This document shows positions 24,101-29,852 of a stretch of 29,852 bases of DNA, piece after piece. The notes under the pieces are model-generated. The model was not told where the DNA came from and ran no database searches. It saw only the letters and a list, made by a program, of their open reading frames with translations. Position 1 is the stretch's first letter, and every line of letters starts with the position of its first letter. The stretch spans positions 1 to 29,852 of the forward strand of contig CALCVT010000105.1 in NCBI GenBank assembly GCA_937906495.1, written 5' to 3'. Position numbers and translations under genes: made by a program. Source of the stretch: an uncultured Prevotella sp. (lineage in GTDB: Bacteria > Bacteroidota > Bacteroidia > Bacteroidales > Bacteroidaceae).

Positions 24101-24838
24101 ATGAAGAAAATTTTATCTCTCGTATGCGTGGCCCTCATGGGCATCGCGAGCGCTACTGCTCAAATCAAGGTAACCTTTAATGGTGAAGTTGTAAAGGATG
24201 GTGATGTGCTCACGCACTATGCCGTTGAAGATCCCGATGAAGGTACGGTTGGCGTAGATGAAAGCGGTCCTGTGTATTTGGCAGAGTCAGATTGCTTTCC
24301 AATGAAATTGGTGTTGAATTATGATGCTGAGTTTGCTTCAAAAGGTTCATGGTGTGCTTTTGGCGAATGTAGCCTCCTTGGTGAAGGAGGATCTTTTACC
24401 AAAATTTATGGAGTTAAAGATCCCAACAAGGATCAACCTCAAGTTTTCGAAGCAGGTCAAATGGGTTTCCAAATGCTTCATGTTACGTTCAACCAAGGTG
24501 AGTATAAGGACTACCTGACGCATACTGATGTTTATGTAGGTAAAAATAAAGTACTGACGTTCTACCAGAACTTCATTTATGCTGACCCCTCGGGCATTGG
24601 CTCAACTACGGCTGAGACTGGCGTGCAGTTGGTAGGCAACAGCTTGGTTTACGGCTTTGCATCCGACGCTCCGCGTAGCCTCAAGGTTTATAGCGTAGAC
24701 GGCAAGCTCGTAAAGAGTGTAGCTCTCAGCAAGTTGAACGGCAGCGTAAGCCTTGGTGGTTTGCAGAACGGCGTTTACGTTTACAGCCTCCTCGAAAACG
24801 GCAAACAGGCTAAGAGCGGCAAGGTTGTTCTCAAGTAA
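24101..24838 (+). CDS. Secreted protein with type IX secretion C-terminal domain
   Basis: A signal peptide (cleavage near SATAQ) precedes a roughly 160-residue mature part that I do not recognise. The last about 60 residues form a type IX sorting domain: SLKVYSVDGKLVKSVAL, SVSLGGLQNGVYVYSL and a basic end GKVVLK, which matches the T9SS type A pattern. The protein should pass the outer membrane through the PorX-regulated type IX system and be attached to the surface or released. It is third in an apparent operon with the DUF6029 and Omp28-type genes, and a strong hairpin follows. GC content falls in the middle of the gene (about 24290-24480) compared with its ends, which suggests exchange of the mature domain. 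Confidence 0.85.
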   Translation: MKKILSLVCVALMGIASATAQIKVTFNGEVVKDGDVLTHYAVEDPDEGTVGVDESGPVYLAESDCFPMKLVLNYDAEFASKGSWCAFGECSLLGEGGSFTKIYGVKDPNKDQPQVFEAGQMGFQMLHVTFNQGEYKDYLTHTDVYVGKNKVLTFYQNFIYADPSGIGSTTAETGVQLVGNSLVYGFASDAPRSLKVYSVDGKLVKSVALSKLNGSVSLGGLQNGVYVYSLLENGKQAKSGKVVLK

Positions 24839-24868
24839 ACGGCTTTGCGCTTAGTACATAACGCTTTT

Positions 24869-24913
24869 CAAGGCCCCTTATCCCTATGTTTATTTGTGGG
24901 ACAAGGGGCCTTG
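24869..24913 (+). terminator. Terminator-like hairpin after the 24101 gene
   Basis: CAAGGCCCCTT (24869-24879) pairs exactly with AAGGGGCCTTG (24903-24913), and inner TCCC/GGGA extends the stem. The tail has no long T-run, but the stem is very stable. Confidence 0.7.
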
Positions 24914-24978
24914 CTGTAACAAGTTGCAAGCAACGAAAGTTTTTTTCTAATTCGTATAGCAAAAAGTGCTTGTATAAG

Positions 24979-25009
24979 TTGTAGTTGTAGAAAATTGTAT
25001 TTATCTTTG
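24979..25009 (+). promoter_or_regulatory. Promoter of the 25073 gene
   Basis: TTG (24979-24981) and TATCTTTG (25002-25009) are spaced by 20 bp. The ATG is 63 bp after the -7 box. Confidence 0.75.
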
Positions 25010-25072
25010 CCCGCAACATAATAAGCATTCCCGTTATACTATTCCTTAAAGTTCAAATTAAAATCGAATGCA

Positions 25073-27274
25073 ATGAAAAAGTATTTACTCTCTCTTGCGG
25101 CTGCCGCTTTGCTGGGCAGTCCGGCATTTGCGCAGGTAGGCACTGCCAACCTGAAACTCCAGCAAAAACCCATGACGGAAAAGATGTTGAAAGCTTTCTC
25201 CGGCGTGAATGGTCTGCAAACAGGTTCTGTAGTTCTGCAGTCTGCCAATCGTCAGTCTCGTGAGATTAACGAGCATCGTCCGTCTGGACTTCTCAGCTAC
25301 ATGATTGATGGTACCGAAATGCAGAAAACTGCAAGAGGTGGCTTTGGAATGAACTTCGCCGAGTTTAAAAAGAATACGGGTGGTGCCGATGGCTATGGTA
25401 TCTCTCAGGCATATATGCACGACTTGCTCCAGCGCTATAAAGGTAATACCATTAAGCAGATTGATTTTGCAGTATGGTATGGCCAGTATACTGATCCCAT
25501 GGTATTCATTGCCGATATGACCACCGGTCAAATGCTTTGGACTGCTCCGGTTGAGAATTTCAAGGCTTCAACCAAGGATGGTTGGGAAATGAATAGTGTA
25601 CCTTGCGACTATCAGATTACAGGTAACGAAGGTATGCTCATGATTGGTTGGGCTTCGCGTAAGGTTGTAGCAGATCCTGCCGACCCCGATGGTGCAAAGG
25701 CAGGTCCTACGGTCTGCATGATTCCCGACAATACAGGACTCGCACAGGGTGCTTGGCTTTGGGGTACAACAGCCGATGGCCAGATGCAGATGCTTATGAA
25801 TGCCAGTGTATTTGGTGACGAAAATGGCGGCAAAATGGCTTACAGTTCGCTCATGAATGTCATTACCGAAGGTCCTAACGGTGTAAAGAACCTGGATGCC
25901 AGCGCAATGAGCGTATCTAGCGTGCGTGCAAACATTGGAGTCGGTGTCAAGACAATGGCTATGATTTCGAACTTAGGCTTGGAACCCATCAAGAGCCTTG
26001 ACTATGAGTTTACCATTAATGGTGAAAAGAAAACCGGTAGCTACAAGTTCAATAGCGGACTTTACTACTGCGGTTCTACAAACATCCAGCTCGATGTGCC
26101 CGTAGCCAAAGAAGCAGGTCGTACCATTGCCGACTTCAAGATAACTAAGTTGAACACCAAAGACGACGAGTATACCGAGGATAACGACAACGTAGCAAGT
26201 TTCCCCTACTTGGCCTTTACGAACAGCTACACCCGCGTTCCCGTTGTTGAAGAGTTCTCCGCTACCGCTTGTGCTTGGTGTGTGCGTGGTATTGCCGGAC
26301 TTGAGAAGTTGGGCAAGGAAGTAGGAAATGCTGTACGCATTGCTGCACACCCGAAAGACTTTAATGGTGTGCCCGATCCCTTGTATGCCGCTAATTACGA
26401 CGCTGTTATACAAAACTATGGTGGCGGCAATTTCCCCTTTGCTGTAGTTAACCGTGAATATGGTGGCGATCCCTACGATGATGTGGTTGGTATGAGCAAA
26501 TCTGCTGCAGCTAGTCCCTGCGAAGCCAATCTGACCGTAAAGGGTAGCAAGCCCAATAACTTGACTGGAAAAATTAAGGCGTCTAGCGAAGTTGAGTTCC
26601 TCTTCGATGCACCTGCAGGTGCTTACTCGGTTGTATATGTAATTACCGAGGACGGTGTTCAAGGTGTTGAGCAGCAAAATGCGTATGCAGTTCTGCTTGC
26701 TCAGTACAAGAAGCAAGGTTTGACCGATGAGGGCGCTTTCCGTCAGATGAAGATTCACAACAACCCCGATCTTCAGGAGATTGCTAAGGCCGGAAACCCC
26801 TACGAACCTGACTTTAACCACACGGCTGTTATCGTAACCGATGGTTTTGGTGGTATGCAACCCAGCCAGTTGCCCGCTATCAAGGCTGGTCAGAAGATTT
26901 CTCACTCTGTAGAAATCGAATTGCCCAAGCGTACTCCCGCTATCAAGAACAGCAACCTCTCGATTGCTGCACTTTTGATTGACAATGCAAGCGGAGTTGT
27001 AGTAACTGGTGCACAGGCTGAACTTGGCAAGACTTCAGAGCCCTCGGCTATTGAGTCGGTAGAAGGCAATGAATTTGCTGAGATTGAAGCTGCCGATGGT
27101 GCATTCACTGTTAAGGCTGACAATGCCAAGGCTGCCGTTTACAGCGTTGATGGTAAACTCATCAGCAGCTGCACCGTAAATGGCCAGGCTTCGCTCCCCA
27201 CTTTCGGTAAGGGCGTATTCGTAATCCGTGTAGAGGCTAATGGTCATGTAATGACTAAGAAGGCTATTTTCTAA
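25073..27274 (+). CDS. Large secreted Omp28-like protein with type IX sorting domain
   Basis: A signal peptide (cleavage near PAFAQ) leads to an about 280-residue N-terminal region I do not recognise. A beta-sandwich-like part follows, then an Omp28/thioredoxin-like domain with VVEEFSATACAWCVRGIAGLEKLG (CAWC at about residues 399-402) and FPFAVVNREYGG. The end (about 660-733) is a type IX C-terminal domain: AAVYSVDGKLISSCTVNGQASLPTFGKGVFVIRVEANG with a basic tail KKAIF. It should be exported to the cell surface. It has its own promoter and terminator, so it is transcribed apart from the operon upstream, although the Omp28-like parts are related in type. Confidence 0.85.
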   Translation: MKKYLLSLAAAALLGSPAFAQVGTANLKLQQKPMTEKMLKAFSGVNGLQTGSVVLQSANRQSREINEHRPSGLLSYMIDGTEMQKTARGGFGMNFAEFKKNTGGADGYGISQAYMHDLLQRYKGNTIKQIDFAVWYGQYTDPMVFIADMTTGQMLWTAPVENFKASTKDGWEMNSVPCDYQITGNEGMLMIGWASRKVVADPADPDGAKAGPTVCMIPDNTGLAQGAWLWGTTADGQMQMLMNASVFGDENGGKMAYSSLMNVITEGPNGVKNLDASAMSVSSVRANIGVGVKTMAMISNLGLEPIKSLDYEFTINGEKKTGSYKFNSGLYYCGSTNIQLDVPVAKEAGRTIADFKITKLNTKDDEYTEDNDNVASFPYLAFTNSYTRVPVVEEFSATACAWCVRGIAGLEKLGKEVGNAVRIAAHPKDFNGVPDPLYAANYDAVIQNYGGGNFPFAVVNREYGGDPYDDVVGMSKSAAASPCEANLTVKGSKPNNLTGKIKASSEVEFLFDAPAGAYSVVYVITEDGVQGVEQQNAYAVLLAQYKKQGLTDEGAFRQMKIHNNPDLQEIAKAGNPYEPDFNHTAVIVTDGFGGMQPSQLPAIKAGQKISHSVEIELPKRTPAIKNSNLSIAALLIDNASGVVVTGAQAELGKTSEPSAIESVEGNEFAEIEAADGAFTVKADNAKAAVYSVDGKLISSCTVNGQASLPTFGKGVFVIRVEANGHVMTKKAIF

Positions 27275-27300
27275 GCTTTAATAAATCCTTTTCATAAGCA

Positions 27301-27337
27301 AAGAGAAGTCGGCGTTTGTCCGGCTTCTCTTTTTTTT
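27301..27337 (+). terminator. Terminator after the large type IX cargo gene
   Basis: AAGAGAAGTCGG (27301-27312) pairs with CCGGCTTCTCTT (27320-27331), with one T-G pair and a 7-nt loop, followed by a run of T to 27337. Confidence 0.88.
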
Positions 27338-27375
27338 GTGGCATTCCAAAGAAGTGCAGTGTACAAGTGATAGTC

Positions 27376-27501
27376 TATCGGGGCTTTAGAAAATCCTATC
27401 GCTGCTTTAGGAAATTCTATCGCTGCTTTAGGAATATTTATCGGGGCTTTAGGAATATCTATCGCTGCTTTAGGAATTTCTATCGCTGCTTTAGGAAATT
27501 C
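27376..27501 (+). repeat. Tandem array 1: six 21-bp units
   Basis: Six units of exactly 21 bp start with TATCG, continue with GGG or CTG, then CTTTAG, and end in a variable AT-rich part. The GGG/CTG variant runs GGG, CTG, CTG, GGG, CTG, CTG, so a 63-bp three-unit block is present twice. Right after it, ATGGCTT/AAGCCAT (27502-27508/27514-27520) forms a hairpin, and CCTAAAG (27510-27516) is the inverse of the CTTTAGG in the last unit. Confidence 0.85.
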
Positions 27502-27621
27502 ATGGCTTACCTAAAGCCATTTATTGCCTTTCCGCGTAATTACGTATAGAACTTATCGGTAGCATGTAAAGTGCATGTGTAATAACAGGTAGAGTTAATG
27601 GTATGCATGTAAGTTGCTTGC

Positions 27622-27726
27622 GTAATTACGATGGACGTTAGAGTAATTACGGTGGAAGTCAGAGTAATTACGTTGGACGTTAGAATAATTACGTTGGAAG
27701 TCAGAGTAATTACGGCTTCTGATAAG
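27622..27726 (+). repeat. Tandem array 2: 21-bp units with a palindromic GTAATTAC core
   Basis: Units start at 27622, 27643, 27664, 27685 and 27706. Each has GTAATTACG (ATAATTACG in the fourth) plus 12 bp. The tails alternate GGACGTTAGA, GGAAGTCAGA, GGACGTTAGA, GGAAGTCAGA, so a 42-bp pair repeats. The fifth unit keeps only the core. Another core, CGTAATTACG, lies at 27535-27544, and degenerate related sequence lies between. Confidence 0.85.
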
Positions 27727-27945
27727 TGTAAGCAGATTTAGTATAAACTCTCATTTTAATCCGCTTGTTCATGCTGTTTTTGCCAAAATTCAAATCAGTA
27801 AAATGAATAAGTTGGTGAACGGAAAGGCTTTGTAACATTTATAGCATAAAGCCAAAGTTGTGAGTATAGCAGGCAGAAACGAGCGAAAGCGAAGAGCTTA
27901 GTTCAATAAATAGGGTAAGGAAGCCGGAAAGCCGTAAAAAATACC

Positions 27946-27953
27946 TAACTTTG
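27946..27953 (+). promoter_or_regulatory. Promoter -7 box for lolD
   Basis: TAACTTTG fits TAnnTTTG, 76 bp before the ATG. There is no clear -33 box. Confidence 0.5.
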
Positions 27954-27981
27954 TACGGAGAAAGATTTAATTTTGCCCATA

Positions 27982-28024
27982 TCTCCCCATTAAAGGAGAG
28001 GTGGGATAAAAACTCCCCCTTTAA
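27982..28024 (+). promoter_or_regulatory. Leader with two mutually exclusive hairpins before lolD
   Basis: TCTCC (27982-27986) can pair with GGAGA (27995-27999). Alternatively TTAAAGG (27990-27996) pairs with CCTTTAA (28018-28024), 5 nt before the ATG at 28030. The two share bases 27995-27996, so only one can form at a time. A regulatory role is speculative. Confidence 0.35.
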
Positions 28025-28029
28025 CAACT

Positions 28030-28737
28030 ATGGAACAGTCTAACGAACTGCGCAATATGGAGCAGGCGGATACCGCTCCTATGATTTCCCTACGCAACAT
28101 ACACAAGTCCTTTGGCAGTCTTGAAGTGCTCAAAGGTATTGATCTTGATATCCGTCCGCGCGAGGTGGTGAGTATTGTAGGTCCCAGTGGTGCAGGCAAG
28201 TCTACCCTGCTTCAGGTGATGGGTACTTTCTATAAGCCCGAAGCCGGTAGTGTAGAGATTGCCGGACAAGATGTTTTGCGTCTTTCAAGTTCGAAGTTGT
28301 CTGCTTTCCGTTGCCACCATTTAGGCTTTATCTTTCAGTTTCATCAACTTTTGCCCGAGTTTTCGGCGCTCGAGAATGTGCTGATACCTGCTATGATAGC
28401 TCGTGCCAATAGTGGCGAATCCAAGCGTCGTGCTAACGAACTGCTTGAGTTTTTGGGCTTATCGGGCCGTGCTGACCACAAACCTTCGCAGCTGTCGGGC
28501 GGTGAAAAGCAGCGCGTGGCAGTGGCCCGTGCATTGATGAACAAACCCGATGTAATTTTGGCAGACGAGCCTTCGGGTAGTCTTGATACCCGCAATAAAG
28601 AGGAACTCCATAGCCTGTTTTTTAAACTCCGCGACGAGTTGGGACAAACCTTTGTGATTGTGACCCATGACGAAGAACTGGCCCGCCAAACCGACCGCAC
28701 CATTCACCTGACAGATGGCTTGATAAGGAATGAGTAA
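28030..28737 (+). CDS. lolD: LolD-type ABC transporter ATPase
   Basis: This is the ATPase partner of an inner-membrane LolCE/MacB/FtsX-type transporter. It contains Walker A GPSGAGKST, the Q-loop with the LolD-like HQLLPEFSALENVLIPAMIA, signature LSGGEKQRVAVARAL, Walker B VILADEPSGSLD and the switch His in VTHDEE. In LolCDE it powers release of lipoproteins to the outer-membrane carrier LolA, which would serve the many lipoproteins of this organism. An internal start at MISLRNIHKSFG (28081) is also possible; the first 17 residues are not conserved in type. No permease gene is adjacent, so the partner must be elsewhere. Confidence 0.88.
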   Translation: MEQSNELRNMEQADTAPMISLRNIHKSFGSLEVLKGIDLDIRPREVVSIVGPSGAGKSTLLQVMGTFYKPEAGSVEIAGQDVLRLSSSKLSAFRCHHLGFIFQFHQLLPEFSALENVLIPAMIARANSGESKRRANELLEFLGLSGRADHKPSQLSGGEKQRVAVARALMNKPDVILADEPSGSLDTRNKEELHSLFFKLRDELGQTFVIVTHDEELARQTDRTIHLTDGLIRNE

Positions 28738-28825
28738 GTAGGTTTGTAAATCTACGCTTAACTGCTTATAGGTTTTAAAACACTTACCGACTAATCGTCA
28801 CGGCTCATTAAATTTTATTCCGCAC

Positions 28826-29686
28826 ATGATACAAATCGGAAACTACAATACCTTGCGCATTGTGCGCTTTACAGATCACGGCGCCTACCTTGACGGAGGC
28901 CCGATTGGCGAGATTCTTATGCCCAAAAAGTACGTAACTCGCGACATGCGTCCGGGCGACGAAGTGAATGTTTTTGTGTATTTAGACCAAAGCGAACGTT
29001 TGGTCGGAACCTTCGAAACGCCTTTGGCGCGGGTGGGCGATTTTGCCTTTCTGCGCGTGGCATGGGTCAACGAGTTTGGGGCCTTTTTACATTGGGGCTT
29101 GATGAAAGACCTTTTTGTGCCATTTCGCGAACAGAAGATGCCCATGCGCGAGGGTCGTTCTTACCTGGTACACATACACATAGACGAGGAAACGCAGCGC
29201 ATTGTGGCTTCGGCAAAAGTAGATAAATATTTGCAGCCTGCCACCCCCGGCCAATACCATCGCGGGCAGGAGGTGGAGGTGATTATACAACATAAAACTC
29301 CGCTCGGATTTAAGGTCGTGGCCGATAACCGCTGTCCCGGTATGATTTACGATAACCAGGTATTTGAGGCAGAGCCTCATGCAGGCGATGTATTGACGGC
29401 TACCGTAGTCAATGTACGCCCCGATGGCAAACTCGACCTCTCTATACAGCGCATAGGCAAGGGACGTTTCCGTGATTTTGCCGAACAACTGCTTGAGGAG
29501 TTGCAAAAAGCAGGAGGCGAACTCCCCTTTACCGATAACAGTAGCCCCGAAGAGATTAAAGAGCGCTTTGGCGTAAGTAAGAAAACCTTTAAGAGGGCTG
29601 TCGGAACGCTTTATAAAGAATGCAAAATTATACTGAAGGAGCATGCAATATTGTTAAATATTGCAGGGGGGGTAAAACAAATATAA
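28826..29686 (+). CDS. CvfB-like S1 RNA-binding protein
   Basis: Consecutive S1-like beta-barrel domains fill about residues 1-205. The first has NTLRIVRFTDHGAYLDGGPIGEILMPKKYV, the second FLRVAWVNEFGAFLHWGLMKDLFVPFREQ, and the third VEVIIQHKTPLGFKVVADNRCPGMIYDNQVF. The C-terminal part (about 225-286) has a helix-rich winged-helix-like end with SPEEIKERFGVSKKTFKRAVGTLYKE. This layout matches CvfB, an RNA-binding virulence regulator in Gram-positive bacteria that has many uncharacterised Bacteroidota homologues. It lies 88 bp after lolD on the same strand. RNA binding is likely; the targets are unknown. Confidence 0.87.
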   Translation: MIQIGNYNTLRIVRFTDHGAYLDGGPIGEILMPKKYVTRDMRPGDEVNVFVYLDQSERLVGTFETPLARVGDFAFLRVAWVNEFGAFLHWGLMKDLFVPFREQKMPMREGRSYLVHIHIDEETQRIVASAKVDKYLQPATPGQYHRGQEVEVIIQHKTPLGFKVVADNRCPGMIYDNQVFEAEPHAGDVLTATVVNVRPDGKLDLSIQRIGKGRFRDFAEQLLEELQKAGGELPFTDNSSPEEIKERFGVSKKTFKRAVGTLYKECKIILKEHAILLNIAGGVKQI

Positions 29687-29711
29687 TGGAAGTCAATTAT
29701 TAGCCTAAATG

Positions 29712-29743
29712 TTTGGTGCTAAAGGCCGAAATGTGTATCTTTG
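29712..29743 (+). promoter_or_regulatory. Promoter pointing out of the window
   Basis: TTTG (29712-29715) and TATCTTTG (29736-29743) are spaced by 20 bp. It should serve a gene beyond the right edge. A 13-codon frame starting with ATG at 29762 follows, too short to support as a gene. Confidence 0.65.
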
Positions 29744-29852
29744 TAACGGAATAAAGAGAGTATGGGTGTTAATCATACTTATACACTCTATTGTAACAGA
29801 TAGTTTTTTCATCTCTATATAAGTTCTGTGAGGCAACTGTGCGTTGTGAAAC

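Larger units (their letters stand above)
27275..28029. other. 755-bp intergenic region with two tandem arrays
   Basis: No supported gene. In order it holds a terminator (27301-27337), six 21-bp repeats (27376-27501) with an inverted end, an isolated CGTAATTACG palindrome (27535-27544), five further 21-bp units (27622 onward), an unrecognised AT-rich stretch (27730-27930), the lolD promoter box and leader hairpins. A TTG-started reading frame across the first array begins inside the terminator stem and is rejected. Confidence 0.65.

Noticed and set aside
25973..26905. 310-codon minus-strand reading frame
   Set aside because: It lies within the large Omp28-like type IX cargo gene, which has a signal peptide, promoter and terminator on the plus strand.
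27316..27549. Repetitive 77-codon frame over tandem array 1
   Set aside because: It starts with TTG inside the stem of a terminator. Its 7-residue repeats simply reflect the 21-bp tandem unit.
27376..27726. CRISPR array
   Set aside because: Units are 21 bp and tandem, without unique spacers between constant repeats, and no cas genes lie near.

Overview
The window looks like a chromosomal segment of a Bacteroidales bacterium (phylum Bacteroidota); I cannot name the genus. Four things point there. The promoters match the Bacteroidota -7 box TAnnTTTG with a TTG or TTTG about 19-20 bp upstream. Several genes are typical of the group (PorX, type IX secretion C-terminal domains, Omp28-like proteins, DUF6029, GH92). 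The first gene is a Bacteroides-type tyrosine recombinase. Envelope proteins carry signal peptides or lipoboxes typical of this group.

Region 1 (1-8050) is visibly AT-richer than the rest and looks accessory. A tyrosine recombinase (163-1203), whose N-terminal coding part appears broken, lies beside a 206-bp invertible promoter (1241-1446). This is bounded by perfect 19-bp inverted repeats, each an imperfect palindrome with a 3-bp core. Its only recognisable -7 box points right, toward a run of co-directional genes: a TerB-like/zinc-ribbon membrane protein, an SPFH protein ending in a GYF_2 domain, a small GYF_2 protein, a small membrane protein, a lipoprotein, a Sel1/WG-repeat periplasmic protein and a DUF2971 protein. 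I regard this as a candidate phase-variable envelope or defence cassette of unknown function.

Region 2 (8283-12244) holds a GT11 fucosyltransferase, then a sulfotransferase followed 11 bp later by porX, the response regulator/PglZ protein of type IX secretion. Region 3 (12265-20324, minus strand) is mostly housekeeping: an NfeD-like protein, rsgA, frr, a GH92 alpha-mannosidase, priA and an RluA-family pseudouridine synthase. Region 4 (20692-27337) encodes exported proteins: a TlpA-like thioredoxin, a DUF6029 protein, an Omp28-type lipoprotein and two type IX cargo proteins, one with an Omp28-like CxxC domain. PorX and the cargo proteins fit one secretion pathway. Region 5 (27338-28029) has two different 21-bp tandem arrays, then lolD and a CvfB-like S1 protein.

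I see no rRNA, tRNA, CRISPR array or intact insertion sequence. Smaller non-coding features include a two-copy dispersed repeat (near 9250 and 20490), a duplicated 34-bp promoter segment before the sulfotransferase gene, and several clear hairpin terminators.
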